DNA from: Terribium retamae
GTDB taxonomy: Bacteria > Pseudomonadota > Alphaproteobacteria > Rhizobiales > Rhizobiaceae
Direction of reading: 5' to 3'
Length of the DNA: 64,000 bases
Assembly (NCBI RefSeq): GCF_022347545.1
Contig: NZ_JAKREW010000023.1
Coordinates: 22,993 to 86,992 of the forward strand
The notes beneath the pieces are model-generated. The model made no database searches. It was not told the origin of the DNA and saw nothing but the letters and a program-made list of their open reading frames with translations. The position numbers and the translations under genes were made by a program. Below are positions 27,266 to 37,003 of the stretch, piece after piece. Numbering within the stretch: the first letter of the stretch is position 1; each line of letters starts with the position of its first letter.

Positions 27266-27432
27266 TTGAAGCGCATACCTCCCGTCGATTTCGTCTTAAA
27301 ATCCGCCCGTCCGCATCAACAAACGACAGAGCTATCCAAGTCAAGGCGCCAGTCTAGACCGGCGGAGCAGCCAGAGGATGGTGCCGGCGCGTCGCGGCGA
27401 AAGACAGATCTACGAAGTGCCGCAGACCGTTC

Positions 27433-28404
27433 CTATCGTGCGTCTTCCAGGGCTGGTTTCTTCTGGAACTGACGGCGATAGCTGGCTGGCGATACCGAAA
27501 AGGCTCGCGTGAAATGCTGCCGCAGTGAAACGGTCGAACCAAAGCCCGCCATTTCAGCGATATGGTCGATCGAACAGGATCCGGTCTCCAGCAGGCGCTG
27601 AGCTGTGGCAAGGCGATGGTTTAGCAGCCATTGCGTGAAGGTCGTGCCGGTCTTGTTGCGGAAATGCCGGGTAAAGCTGCGCAGGCTCATGCCTGCTCGT
27701 GCAGCGAGCTGATCGAGGCTCAAAGGCTCGTCGAGATGTTCGATCGCCCAGCCGATTGCCGCGCCGATCTGATCCTTGTCGCCGCCCCTCGTTAACGGCT
27801 TTTCGATGTATTGCGCCTGGCCGCCATGGCGATGCGGCGCGACCACCAGACGTCGGGCGACACGGTTGGCGATCTCCGCACCGTGATCGCGGCGCACGAT
27901 ATGCAGGCAGCAATCGAGAGCGGCGGCCGTCCCGGCCGATGTCAGGATATCGCCGTCATCGATGTAGAGTGCGTTCTGGTTCAAGGCGACATGGGGATGA
28001 CTTCGCTCGAATTCGTCGGCCCAGGCCCAATGCGTGGACACCGTGCGCCCATCGAGCAGACCCGCTTCAGCGAGGACGAACGTGCCAAGGCACAGGCCGA
28101 CCACGCGCGCCCCGCGCTCATGCGCCGCCCGGAGAGCTTGCAAGAGGGCTTCGGATGGTCGCTCGTTTGGATCGCGCCAGGCGGGGATAATCACCGTATC
28201 TGCCTTCGCCAGGCTGGTCAGATCGTACTCTACATCGATCCGGAAGCCGGACATGGTAGCAACCGGTCCGATATGCTCGCCGCAGATCAGCAAGCGATAG
28301 CGCGGTGCGCCCAGCTTTAGCAGATCGTCTCCGAATACGATGCACGGCACCGAGAGGTGAAAAGGACTGATGCCTTCGAAGGCGATGACGGCAATTGTGT
28401 GCAT
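27433..28404 (-). CDS. GlxA-type regulator: DJ-1/PfpI domain with AraC helix-turn-helix
   Basis: A 323-residue regulator. Residues 1-190 form a class I glutamine amidotransferase-like (DJ-1/PfpI) domain with VVGLCLGTFVLAEAGLLDGR, including the Cys of the nucleophile elbow. Residues about 215-320 carry two AraC-type helix-turn-helix units (LDQLAARAGMSLRSFTRHFR and IDHIAEMAGFGSTVSLRQHF). The start at 28404 (MHTIAVIAFEGISPFHLSVP) matches the family; the frame is open to 28446. It is divergent from the isochorismatase gene across 123 bases and is the likely regulator of it. Confidence 0.9.
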   Translation of the reverse strand: MHTIAVIAFEGISPFHLSVPCIVFGDDLLKLGAPRYRLLICGEHIGPVATMSGFRIDVEYDLTSLAKADTVIIPAWRDPNERPSEALLQALRAAHERGARVVGLCLGTFVLAEAGLLDGRTVSTHWAWADEFERSHPHVALNQNALYIDDGDILTSAGTAAALDCCLHIVRRDHGAEIANRVARRLVVAPHRHGGQAQYIEKPLTRGGDKDQIGAAIGWAIEHLDEPLSLDQLAARAGMSLRSFTRHFRNKTGTTFTQWLLNHRLATAQRLLETGSCSIDHIAEMAGFGSTVSLRQHFTRAFSVSPASYRRQFQKKPALEDAR

Positions 28405-28527
28405 GCAGGATGACTTCAAGTGACAGGGTTGGCCAGAACCTATCACATATTGTCATTCAGGCCACTTTCGCCGTCCTGCCGATCTTGTGACCAAGTGTCA
28501 TCGGAAAATGCAAACAAGGAAGTTCCC

Positions 28528-29148
28528 ATGGCACAGCACCCAACCATCCGCGCCATAGCAGGTGCCCCGGCACCTCAGCACCTCGATCCTGCCAGGACGG
28601 CCCTGCTGGTGATCGATTTCCAGAACGAGTATTTTGGCGGCAGGATGCCGATCCCCAATGGAGAAAGGGCACTGGTCAACGCCAACCGCCTGATCGAGCG
28701 CGCTGATGCAGAAGGCTCCAAGGTCTACCACATTCAACATGTCACACCGGCAGGTAGCCCGGTTTTCGCTGAAGACAGCGAGACCTCAGCCTTCCACCGC
28801 GGCAGCCAGCCTGCGGCGCATCACGCGATTCTGCGCAAATCGTCGGTGAGCGTGTTTCCGACGACGGATATCGATCAGCGCCTGAAACAGTCCGGGGTCG
28901 ATACGCTGATCATCACCGGCCTCATGACGCATGCCTGCGTTGCCGGCGCCGCGCGTGATGCGGTTCCGCTGGGTTACAATGTGATCGTGGCGGAGGATGC
29001 CTGCGCGACACGCGATCTCGATATCGGCAATGGTCAGACCATCGGTCACGATACGCTGCATCGCGCTGCGCTTGCCTCGATCGACGATACGTTCGGCGAC
29101 ATCCTCACGACCGAACAGATCTTGAAGCTGCCGCGGGTAGCAAAGTAG
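28528..29148 (+). CDS. Isochorismatase-family cysteine hydrolase
   Basis: A 206-residue hydrolase of the isochorismatase/nicotinamidase fold. The catalytic triad is visible: Asp30 in LLVIDFQNEY, the Lys of LRKSSVSVF and the Cys of THACVAGAARDA, preceded by the usual cis-peptide segment ITGLMTH. The substrate is not predictable. The ATG at 28528 has CAAGGAAG upstream; the frame extends to 28420 without family similarity. The pairing with a GlxA-type regulator is common in proteobacteria for amide and N-heterocycle metabolism. Confidence 0.9.
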   Translation: MAQHPTIRAIAGAPAPQHLDPARTALLVIDFQNEYFGGRMPIPNGERALVNANRLIERADAEGSKVYHIQHVTPAGSPVFAEDSETSAFHRGSQPAAHHAILRKSSVSVFPTTDIDQRLKQSGVDTLIITGLMTHACVAGAARDAVPLGYNVIVAEDACATRDLDIGNGQTIGHDTLHRAALASIDDTFGDILTTEQILKLPRVAK

Positions 29149-29171
29149 CGGCTGGCCGCTTTTTCGCCAGC

Positions 29172-29202
29172 GATCCTCCCGATGTGCTGGATCGGGAGGA
29201 TC
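29172..29202. terminator. Perfect inverted repeat between two convergent genes
   Basis: GATCCTCCCGAT (29172-29183) and ATCGGGAGGATC (29191-29202) form a 12-bp stem with a GTGCTGG loop. There is no T-run on either strand. Its place between the isochorismatase and amidohydrolase genes suggests a shared transcription end. Confidence 0.6.
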
Positions 29203-29210
29203 ATCTGTCG

Positions 29211-30911
29211 TCAGGGTTTGCGATACACCTCTTTACCGGCGAGATAGGTCGCCTCGACCTTGCGCTGGCGGATTGAGCGATCGAGCGGGTCCGGCAGCGT
29301 GCCGTCGACAATAACGAAGTCAGCCCATTTGCCGACGCTGATCGACCCGATCTGATCGCCCCACGGCGTCATATTGGCGCCAGCCTGGGTGTAGGAAAAC
29401 AACGCCTGATCGAAACTCACGGCCTGTTCCGGGTGCCACGATCCGTTGCCGAGCCCAAAGGGACTTTCGCGGAAGACGGCGTCGTTGATCTGGGTGAGGG
29501 GGCTCAGCGGCGAGGTCGGCCAGTCCGAGCCGAACACCAGCGGCACGCCGGCCTGCAGCATGGAGTGCCAGACATAAGCTCTGGGTTCGCGGTTTTCGCC
29601 GATACGCTCGGTGATGTATTTGCCGATCGTGCCGGTGGCGTGGTTTGGCTGCATGGAGGCGACGACGCCGAGATCCTTGAAGCGCTTGATGTCAGAGGTC
29701 TCCACGACTTCGATATGCTCTATCCGGTTCGGCTGCGCACGTGCAACCGAGGCCTCAGCAAAGGCGTCGAGCACCAAGCCGACGCTGCCGTCTCCGATGG
29801 CATGCACGGCGGTCGGGAAGCCGTTTTCGTTCGAAGCGCGGATGGCCGCGGCGAGCTGCTCCTTGGTCTCGAACGGTTTGCCTTTCCAACCCTTCTGGTC
29901 TGAATAATCTTCATGCAGGTAAGCGGTGCGGGTGGAAAGAACGCCGTCCATCACCGATTTGGTGTAGCCGAGCTTCAGCAGCGGCCCTTTTTTCTCCTGC
30001 TCGCCTGAATCGGCGGAGATCTTGTCCACGGTGTCTCGATCAGCGACAGCCGCGGCAATCTTCTTGGGATCGCCTTCGAAGAAGCCGTACCAGACACGCA
30101 GCGACATCTTCTTGTCCGCGACCAGTGCCGCATAGTCATGCACAGCGCCAAGATCGGACATGTCGTTGACGGCTGTAATGCCGACACTGTTCGCGAATTT
30201 CAGCGTCTCCAGGAGGCCTTCACGCCGTTCGCTGTCGGTGGCAACCGGTCGGTGCTTTTCGACCAAGTCTCCCGCGCCTTCCAGCAGAATGCCGCTCGGC
30301 TCGCCTTTGTCGTTGAGGAGGACCTGGCCACCTTCCTTCACCTTCGACTTGGCAGTGACAGCGCCCACTTCGAGCGCTTTGGAGTTGACCCAGACCGAAT
30401 GAAAATCGATGTCGCGCAAGATGACCACCCGGTCCGGAACCACGGCGTCGAGGTCTTCCTTGGTGGGCAGCTTTCCTTCGCCCAGCGTGTAATCCCAGCC
30501 GCCGCCGGTCAACCACGCGCCTTTCGGAAGACGCGCGTCGGCTTCCTTGATCTTTTCGAGCCAGGTCTTCTTGTCGGGAATGTAGGAGAGATCGACCCCG
30601 ACGACCATGTCGGTGCCGGAAGTTAAGTGTGTATGTCCGTCGATGAAACCCGGCGTCACCGTCTTGCCGCCGGCGTCGATGATCTTGGTTTCGCTGTCAG
30701 CCAGCGCCCTGATCTCGTCATTGCTGCCGATGGCGGCGAATTTGCCGTCGTCTATGGCGAAGGCTTGCACTTTGGGCTTTTTAAGATCGACCGTGCGCAC
30801 GTCGCCATTGACGATGATGAGATCCGCGGCCGCGTTGGCCGAGCAGACGGTTGAGACGAATGCCACCAGGCATGACGTCAAAAGCAGTTTCCCCGGATAT
30901 TCGTTTTTCAT
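29211..30911 (-). CDS. Secreted YtcJ-like metal-dependent amidohydrolase
   Basis: A 566-residue amidohydrolase of the YtcJ type with a signal peptide of about 27 residues ending CSANA. The metal site HxH lies in TPGFIDGHTHLTSG, followed by GGGWDYTLGEGKLPTKEDLD, AVHAIGDGSVGLVLDA with the metal His, and IEHIEVVETSDI. The closing WADFVIVDGTLPDPL is the usual composite beta-domain end. The start at 30911 has GAGGGG six bases upstream. Substrates of YtcJ-like enzymes are mostly unknown amides. It is divergent from a LuxR-type regulator across 194 bases. Confidence 0.9.
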   Translation of the reverse strand: MKNEYPGKLLLTSCLVAFVSTVCSANAAADLIIVNGDVRTVDLKKPKVQAFAIDDGKFAAIGSNDEIRALADSETKIIDAGGKTVTPGFIDGHTHLTSGTDMVVGVDLSYIPDKKTWLEKIKEADARLPKGAWLTGGGWDYTLGEGKLPTKEDLDAVVPDRVVILRDIDFHSVWVNSKALEVGAVTAKSKVKEGGQVLLNDKGEPSGILLEGAGDLVEKHRPVATDSERREGLLETLKFANSVGITAVNDMSDLGAVHDYAALVADKKMSLRVWYGFFEGDPKKIAAAVADRDTVDKISADSGEQEKKGPLLKLGYTKSVMDGVLSTRTAYLHEDYSDQKGWKGKPFETKEQLAAAIRASNENGFPTAVHAIGDGSVGLVLDAFAEASVARAQPNRIEHIEVVETSDIKRFKDLGVVASMQPNHATGTIGKYITERIGENREPRAYVWHSMLQAGVPLVFGSDWPTSPLSPLTQINDAVFRESPFGLGNGSWHPEQAVSFDQALFSYTQAGANMTPWGDQIGSISVGKWADFVIVDGTLPDPLDRSIRQRKVEATYLAGKEVYRKP

Positions 30912-31105
30912 GGATCCCCTCGATTGCAGCTTTGGGCGCAACTCGGCGGCGCCGGTGCATCGGCATCTTGGGGCTGTGCTGGGAAATGCAAAATACGCCT
31001 TCGGGCTAGGGTGCTGTTGTGGCCTGATCGCTCGCGCGACCGTTCTCGATTGCTTGCTGCCATTTTGCCGTTGTCATACCCTGCGCGTGGTACAGGAGAT
31101 TTCAA

Positions 31106-31990
31106 ATGGACGGCGTCGCCGCGCAGAGCGATCGTAGAGCATCGGCGACAGCAGACCTTGCGCTGTCATTGTTGGCAGGGGTCGGCGCAAGGGATTTCCA
31201 GGAACGGCTTGCGCTATCGCTCAAACGGCACGTCAAAGTCGACGCCGGCCTGATCCTGCTTTATCGGCGGGATACGGCACCGAAAATACTCTTCAACGAC
31301 TGGTGCACCGACAAAGGCCTGTCGGACATCCGCAACTATCTGCAGGGTTCCTATAGGTTGGATCCGTTCTATCGGCTTGCGCTGGATAATGGCGATGACG
31401 GGCTCTACCGGCTGAACCAGATCGAGCCGTCGCTCGACCGCTCACAATATTATCGCGAATATTATCGGCATTCCGGACTGCATGACGAGTTCAACATTTT
31501 CGTCACTCTTGATACCGATACCAAGGTGGCGATCTCGTTGGCTCGCCGCAGGTCGCATGAAATCTTCAGTGGCGCGGATGCCAAGTTCCTGCAGACGGCC
31601 GCACCGTTATTGAGTCAGGCCGTGCTCAGGCACTACCGCGACTTGCGGCCTGAAGCTATTGAAGATCAAGGATCATTGCTGCAGAGCACCCTGGCGCATG
31701 CGTTGAAAAATTTCGGGCGCAGCGTGCTTACTGCGCGTGAATGCGAAATCGCTCAACTGATCCTGCGGGGCTTTTCGGTGAAGGGCGCTGCGGCACGGCT
31801 CGGCATTTCGCCTGCCACGGTGAAGCTGCATCGCCGCAATCTATACGCGAAACTCGATATTTCTTCCCAGACCGCGCTGTTTTCACTGTTCATCGATGCG
31901 GTAGCATTGGCAAGCAATGCGTCGGAAGATCCGTTGATCACCTATCTCGGCCGGCGCGGCCCACAGATGGGACAGCGAATACCCAATTAA
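31106..31990 (+). CDS. LuxR-family transcriptional regulator
   Basis: A 294-residue regulator. The C-terminal helix-turn-helix (about residues 212-275) reads LTARECEIAQLILRGFSVKG, then AAARLGISPATVKLHRRNLYAKL, a full LuxR/FixJ-type domain. The N-terminal 190 residues look GAF-like, rich in Tyr and Arg (SQYYREYYRHSGLHDEF), without the acyl-homoserine-lactone signature I would expect in a quorum-sensing receptor. It is divergent from the amidohydrolase gene and may control it. The signal is unknown. Confidence 0.87.
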   Translation: MDGVAAQSDRRASATADLALSLLAGVGARDFQERLALSLKRHVKVDAGLILLYRRDTAPKILFNDWCTDKGLSDIRNYLQGSYRLDPFYRLALDNGDDGLYRLNQIEPSLDRSQYYREYYRHSGLHDEFNIFVTLDTDTKVAISLARRRSHEIFSGADAKFLQTAAPLLSQAVLRHYRDLRPEAIEDQGSLLQSTLAHALKNFGRSVLTARECEIAQLILRGFSVKGAAARLGISPATVKLHRRNLYAKLDISSQTALFSLFIDAVALASNASEDPLITYLGRRGPQMGQRIPN

Positions 31991-32031
31991 GACGCCGGGG
32001 CAGACCGTTCCGCGTTGCGTTTTCAGCCGCG

Positions 32032-32934
32032 TCATACACTCGCTACCGCTTTTCGTCCTGGCAGCGTCATTGCAATCACGCCGGCGATGACGGCAATCAG
32101 GCCGGTAGCTGCGGTTGGGGTGACGGTCTCGCCGAGGAAGATGACGCCGATCGCCACACCGATGGGAACCCTGAGATAGGCTTGGGCTGTGGCGCCGACG
32201 GAACCCAGTGTTTGCAGCAGCCGGAAGTAGATTGCGAAGGCAAGCGCGGTTGAAAAGGCCGAGAGGCCGAGAAGCGCCAGCAAGGACTGCGTCGAGGGCG
32301 TCAGCGTCCAAGGGCGATCGACGATGACGCTGAACGGCATGAGCATCATCGCTCCCGCGATCAGCGAACCGGCAGCTGGAACCATCGGGTCCATTCCTTT
32401 GAAACCTTTGCCGGTAATGGCGGCGGCGCCGTAACAGACTGTTGCCGCCACCATGGCAAGCTGCGCCCACAATTGTGCGCCCAGCCCATCGAGTGCCTGT
32501 ATTCCGATGATCAGGCATGCCCCGGCAAGGCCAGCTGTCACGCCAAACAGCTTGCGGCTCGTTACCCGTTCGTGCCTGGTGACCAGCGCCGTGAGAAGGA
32601 ATGCGAAGATCGGCGTCAATGAGTTGAGGATGACGGCGAGCCCTGCATCGATCGAGCGTTCGGCCCAGGCGATCAATGTGAAGGGCACAGCGCTGTTCAG
32701 AACCGCCTGCAGCACGAAGCGGCCCCACATAACGACATTCATTGGCAGTTTCAGGCCTCGCAAATGGAGCACGCCCAGAAGGATTAACCCGGCGATCAAG
32801 GTTCGCGTCGCAATCAGCGTTATCGGCGGGATCGTCTCCACGCCCACCTTGATGAAGGTGTATGAGGCGCCCCACAGCGTCGAAAGGAGCATAAGCAGTG
32901 CAAGTTCGGTGACGGGAGCGGTCTTGACGGGCAT
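32032..32934 (-). CDS. EamA-family DMT transporter
   Basis: A 300-residue drug/metabolite transporter with ten predicted membrane segments as two EamA halves. The first half has LWGASYTFIKVGVETIPPI and AWAERSIDAGLAVILNSLTPIFAFLLTAL; the second has LGLSAFSTALAFAIYFRLLQ and RVPIGVAIGVIFLGETVTP. The start at 32934 (MPVKTAPVTELALLMLLS) gives the normal length; the frame is open to 33027 but that adds only a polar tail. It converges on the LuxR gene. The substrate is unknown. Confidence 0.9.
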   Translation of the reverse strand: MPVKTAPVTELALLMLLSTLWGASYTFIKVGVETIPPITLIATRTLIAGLILLGVLHLRGLKLPMNVVMWGRFVLQAVLNSAVPFTLIAWAERSIDAGLAVILNSLTPIFAFLLTALVTRHERVTSRKLFGVTAGLAGACLIIGIQALDGLGAQLWAQLAMVAATVCYGAAAITGKGFKGMDPMVPAAGSLIAGAMMLMPFSVIVDRPWTLTPSTQSLLALLGLSAFSTALAFAIYFRLLQTLGSVGATAQAYLRVPIGVAIGVIFLGETVTPTAATGLIAVIAGVIAMTLPGRKAVASV

Positions 32935-33060
32935 AGCGGTGGTGGCGGTTCCCTGTGACGTTTCACCGTCCTCTAGCCCGTTCCAACTATGCAATGTTTC
33001 GATTGGGATCGAACTGTTGCCACGCATTTATCTAAACGGGGAAACCGTAGCCGATGGCAG

Positions 33061-33444
33061 CTAGCTTGTCTTGCGTTCCACCAAGCCGATGGTGTTACCG
33101 GCCGGATCCTTCAGGAAGGCCATCCATTCGCTTTCGCCGGCGGCTCCGAATAGGCCGTTGACGTCATGGTGCACCATGGCTGGCGCTGCCGTGAATGGTA
33201 CGCCTGCTGCCTTGGCCGCTGCGTGAAAGCTTTCGATCTCTGTTATGTCGAGGTAGACTGTGCCGGCCGGAACGCCGTCTGCGAAATAGAGCCGCACATC
33301 GCCAGCCATGATGAAAGCCATCCCGGGTGGATCAAAGCGGGAATGCAACGGCAAGCCCAGCACGTCATGCCAGAACGCCAGCGTGCTATCGAGGTCGCGC
33401 CCGGCCGACAGGGCGACCTGACGGACCGCGCCGATCGAAGGCAT
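33061..33444 (-). CDS. VOC-family (glyoxalase/bleomycin-resistance-like) protein
   Basis: A 127-residue protein with the VOC fold: AVRQVALSAGRDLDSTLAFWHDVLGLPL at the start and GLFGAAGESEWMAFLKDPAGNTIGLVERK at the end, with a Glu that could bind metal near the C-terminus. The ATG at 33444 is one base after the erpA stop, so the two genes are translationally linked. The frame opens further upstream inside erpA, which is ignored. The enzymatic role is not predictable; glyoxalase activity is not assured. Confidence 0.82.
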   Translation of the reverse strand: MPSIGAVRQVALSAGRDLDSTLAFWHDVLGLPLHSRFDPPGMAFIMAGDVRLYFADGVPAGTVYLDITEIESFHAAAKAAGVPFTAAPAMVHHDVNGLFGAAGESEWMAFLKDPAGNTIGLVERKTS

Positions 33445-33445
33445 G

Positions 33446-33793
33446 TCAGATCGAGAAACTGGTTCCGCAGCCGCAGGAAGCAACCGCATTCGGATTCCTG
33501 ATCTGGAAGGACTGTCCCATCAGGTCGTCGACGAAGTCGATGACCGAGCCGCCCATATAGATCAGCGAGATGTCGTCGATGAGGATGGTGGCACCGTCGC
33601 GCTCGATCGCGACATCGTCATCATTGCGGGCGTCGACAAGATCGAACTTGTACGAAAAGCCGGAACAGCCGCCGCCTTCGACGGCCACGCGCAATGCCGT
33701 CTTGCCAGGCTCTTCGCTGACGATCTTGGAAATCCGCTTGGCGGCGGATTCCGTCATCTCGACCTTCATGGCGGTTTTGGCGTCGGCACCCAT
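33446..33793 (-). CDS. erpA: Iron-sulfur cluster insertion protein ErpA
   Basis: A 115-residue A-type carrier that passes Fe-S clusters to apoproteins. The three cluster ligands are present: Cys43 in GGGCSGFSY and Cys107 and Cys109 in SCGCGTSFSI. The spacing fits the ErpA/IscA family. It is divergent from dgt across 72 bases. This erpA-dgt-argS order is usual in alphaproteobacteria. Confidence 0.95.
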   Translation of the reverse strand: MGADAKTAMKVEMTESAAKRISKIVSEEPGKTALRVAVEGGGCSGFSYKFDLVDARNDDDVAIERDGATILIDDISLIYMGGSVIDFVDDLMGQSFQIRNPNAVASCGCGTSFSI

Positions 33794-33865
33794 GGCGTCA
33801 CCTTGCGTTCGGTTCTGCTTGATAGGTATGAAGCGGGGCGGGGCAAGTCAACAGCGACAAGGGCG

Positions 33866-35080
33866 ATGACCAGCGAGCTTGGCGATATCGGCTTCGGCTA
33901 CCGGCCGCGTGCAGCCTACGCGTGCGATCCTTCGCGTTCGCTTGGCCGCCTGTTTGACGAGGTTGAAAGTCCGACGCGTACGCCTTTCCAGCGCGATCGC
34001 GATCGGATCATCCATTCAACCGCCTTTCGCCGGTTGAAGCACAAGACGCAGGTCTTTGTCGCACATGAAGGTGATCACTACCGCACCCGACTCACCCACA
34101 CGATCGAGGTGGCGCAGATAGCACGAGCGCTCGCTCGCGCGCTCTGCGTGGACGAAGACTTGGCCGAGGCGGTAGCACTGGTGCATGATTTCGGTCACAC
34201 CCCGTTTGGCCATACCGGCGAAGACGCGCTGAACGAGAAGATGGCGCCCTGGGGCGGTTTCGACCACAACGCACAGTCCTTGCGTGTGGTGACGCGGCTG
34301 GAACGGCGTTACGCCGAATTCGACGGGCTGAACCTGACGTGGGAAACGCTGGAAGGATTGGTAAAGCACAACGGTCCACTGACCGACGCTGCGGGCAAGG
34401 GCCTGAAGGGACCGGTCCCACGGGCGATCCTCGACTATTCGCAACTGCATGACCTCGAACTGGCGCGTTTTGCCAGTATCGAGGCGCAATGTGCGGCTAT
34501 CGCCGACGACATCGCGTACAACACCCATGACATCGATGATGGCATCCGCTCGGGCCTCATCAGCCTGGACATGCTGGAGGCGGTGGAGTTGCCGGGTTCG
34601 ATCCTGAAGGGCGTGCGCGAACGCTACCCGACGCTCGATCCGGTGCGCACCGGCCATGAGCTGATGCGACGGCAGATCACGCAGATGGTCGAGGACGTCA
34701 TCGTCACCGCCAGGGCCAATCTAGCGCGGCTTGCTCCCAGCAGCCCGGACGCTGTGCGGGGAGCGGGCGAAACAATTGTCGGCTTCTCCGCGGAGATGGC
34801 TGCGGCAGAGAAGGAATTGAAGACCTTTCTCTATGCGCATCTTTACCGCCACCCCGAGGTTATGCGCGTGCGCGGTGAAGCCGAGCAGATCGTAAAAGAC
34901 CTATTCGATGCCTATTTCGCCGATCCGCGCGCCATGCCCGATGGCTGGCGCGAGGGGCTCGATAGAGCTGACGACCGCGTCAAGGCGCGCGATGTCGCCG
35001 ACTTCATAGCCGGCATGACCGACACCTATGCGCTGAAGGAACACCGACGTTTGTTTGACCGAACGCCTGATTTGAGCTAG
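33866..35080 (+). CDS. dgt: Deoxyguanosinetriphosphate triphosphohydrolase-like protein
   Basis: A 404-residue HD-domain enzyme that cuts dNTPs to deoxynucleoside and triphosphate. The HD metal site is formed by RTRLTHTIEV, ALVHDFGHTPFGHTGE and the later Asp in AIADDIAYNTHDIDDGI. RDRDRIIHSTAFRRLKHKTQVF is the signature upstream. This is the shorter dGTPase-like class found in alphaproteobacteria. The start at 33866 (ATG) has AAGGGCG upstream and gives the usual N-terminus; the frame is open to 33443 antisense to erpA. argS follows after 63 bases. Confidence 0.93.
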   Translation: MTSELGDIGFGYRPRAAYACDPSRSLGRLFDEVESPTRTPFQRDRDRIIHSTAFRRLKHKTQVFVAHEGDHYRTRLTHTIEVAQIARALARALCVDEDLAEAVALVHDFGHTPFGHTGEDALNEKMAPWGGFDHNAQSLRVVTRLERRYAEFDGLNLTWETLEGLVKHNGPLTDAAGKGLKGPVPRAILDYSQLHDLELARFASIEAQCAAIADDIAYNTHDIDDGIRSGLISLDMLEAVELPGSILKGVRERYPTLDPVRTGHELMRRQITQMVEDVIVTARANLARLAPSSPDAVRGAGETIVGFSAEMAAAEKELKTFLYAHLYRHPEVMRVRGEAEQIVKDLFDAYFADPRAMPDGWREGLDRADDRVKARDVADFIAGMTDTYALKEHRRLFDRTPDLS

Positions 35081-35143
35081 GCCGGGCCCGATTTCGCCGG
35101 CCAAAGACCCGGTCCTTCTCGCATAAAAGCAGAGCAGTTTTTC

Positions 35144-36901
35144 ATGAATATCTTCGCCGACTTCACAGCTCGGGTCATCAAGGCCGTGGAAGGTCTTGAT
35201 CTGAAAGATAAAGACGGTGGCGCGATCGATCTCGGCCGTATCACCGTCGAGCCGCCGCGTGATGCCACCCACGGCGATCTTGCCACCAATGCCGCTATGG
35301 TTTTGGCCAAGCCTGCAGGGCAGAACCCGCGTGCGCTGGCTGAGCGCATCGTTGAAGCCCTGCGCAGCGATTCCGATGTCTCCAGCGCCGAAGTGGCTGG
35401 ACCAGGCTTCGTCAACCTGAGGCTGACGGACGCATTCTGGCACCGGCATCTCACCGGTTTGATCGCCGAAGGCGAGAACTATGGCCGCTCCAAGGTGGGC
35501 GAGGGCGTCTCGGTCAACGTCGAATATGTTTCGGCTAATCCAACCGGGCCGATGCATGTCGGCCACACGCGTGGCGCTGTTGTGGGCGACACGCTGGCCA
35601 ATCTGCTTGCCTTCGCCGGTTACAAGGTAACGAAGGAATATGTGATCAACGATGCCGGCGTGCAGATCGACGTCCTTGGTCGTTCCGCCTTCCTGCGCTA
35701 CCGCGAGGCCTTGGGCGACGATATCGGCGAAATACCGGCCGGTCTTTATCCAGGCGATTACCTTGTGCCGGTTGGACAGGCGCTGGCGAAGGAATTTGGT
35801 CGCAACCTGTTGCAGATGCCGGAGGATGAAGCGCTGGCCATCGTTAAGGATCGCACCATCGATGCCATGATGGTGATGATCAAGGAAGACCTTGCGCTGC
35901 TCAATGTGCATCACGACGTCTTTTTCTCCGAGCGTACGCTGCATGCCGACAACGCCAAGGCGATCCGCGCTGCGATCGCAGACCTCACGCTGAAGGGGCA
36001 CATCTACAAGGGCAAACTGCCGCCTCCTAAGGGGGAGAAGCCCGACGACTGGGAAGATCGCGAGCAGACATTGTTCCGCTCGACGGCGGTCGGCGACGAC
36101 ATGGACCGCGCGCTGGTCAAGTCGGATGGCTCGTTCACCTATTTTGCTGCCGATGTGGCCTATTTGAAGGACAAGGTCGACCGCGGCTTCAACGAACTGA
36201 TCTATGTGCTCGGCGCCGACCATGCCGGTTATGTCAAGCGGCTGGAGGCGCTCGCGAAGGCCGTGACGGATGGCAAGGTCACGCTGACAGTATTGCTCTG
36301 CCAGTTGGTGAAGCTGTTTCGTGACGGCGAGCCTGTGCGTATGTCGAAGCGTTCCGGCGACTTCGTTACGCTGCGCGAAGTGGTGGAAGAAGTCGGCCGC
36401 GATCCGGTGCGTTTCATGATGCTCTATCGCAAGAGCGACGCACCGCTCGACTTCGACTTCGCCAAGGTAACCGAGCAGTCGAAGGACAACCCTGTCTTCT
36501 ACGTCCAGTATGCCTCCGCACGTTGTCACTCGGTGTTCCGGCAGGCGAGGGAACAGCTCAACATTGTCGATCCATCGCGCGAGCAACTGTCTGCTGGGCT
36601 TGATCTGCTTAAGGATGAAGGCGAGCTTGCGCTGGTCAAGAAGCTCGCTGAATATCCGCGCCTGATTGAGCAGGCGGCACAGTCGCAAGAGCCGCACAGA
36701 CTGGCTTTTTACCTTTATGACCTGGCCAGCGGTTTCCACGCGCAGTGGAACCGCGGCAATGATCATGTAGACTTACGTTTTGTTAAGGTTAACGACCCAC
36801 AATTGACCTATGCCAGACTCGGGCTGGTGCAGGCTGTTCTGGACGTATTGTCGTCTGGCCTCGCGTTGATCGGAGCGGAAGCCCCGACCGAAATGCGCTA
36901 G
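35144..36901 (+). CDS. argS: Arginine-tRNA ligase
   Basis: A 585-residue class I synthetase for tRNA-Arg. The HIGH motif is HVGH at residues 138-141 in SANPTGPMHVGHTRGA. The KMSKS equivalent is RMSKR at 399-403, and a QYASARCHSVFRQA segment starts the anticodon-binding domain. The N-terminal Add-1 domain is complete. A long antisense frame (34901-36766) has no family similarity. The SPOR protein gene follows after 102 bases. Confidence 0.97.
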   Translation: MNIFADFTARVIKAVEGLDLKDKDGGAIDLGRITVEPPRDATHGDLATNAAMVLAKPAGQNPRALAERIVEALRSDSDVSSAEVAGPGFVNLRLTDAFWHRHLTGLIAEGENYGRSKVGEGVSVNVEYVSANPTGPMHVGHTRGAVVGDTLANLLAFAGYKVTKEYVINDAGVQIDVLGRSAFLRYREALGDDIGEIPAGLYPGDYLVPVGQALAKEFGRNLLQMPEDEALAIVKDRTIDAMMVMIKEDLALLNVHHDVFFSERTLHADNAKAIRAAIADLTLKGHIYKGKLPPPKGEKPDDWEDREQTLFRSTAVGDDMDRALVKSDGSFTYFAADVAYLKDKVDRGFNELIYVLGADHAGYVKRLEALAKAVTDGKVTLTVLLCQLVKLFRDGEPVRMSKRSGDFVTLREVVEEVGRDPVRFMMLYRKSDAPLDFDFAKVTEQSKDNPVFYVQYASARCHSVFRQAREQLNIVDPSREQLSAGLDLLKDEGELALVKKLAEYPRLIEQAAQSQEPHRLAFYLYDLASGFHAQWNRGNDHVDLRFVKVNDPQLTYARLGLVQAVLDVLSSGLALIGAEAPTEMR

Positions 36902-37003
36902 GTTCGACCGAAAAGCCTGTCACCATTTGCCCACATTGCGCTGGTAGGGGCCAACCTTCCGCGACGTCCATGGCGTCCGATGAGTGCGAGTTCGGGAACG
37001 ACA

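Noticed and set aside
26120..27472. 450-codon plus-strand frame
   Set aside because: Antisense to the nucleoside hydrolase gene, which has a signal peptide and family motifs.
34901..36766. 621-codon minus-strand frame
   Set aside because: Fully antisense to argS, whose motifs are intact. It arises from high GC codon use and has no family blocks.
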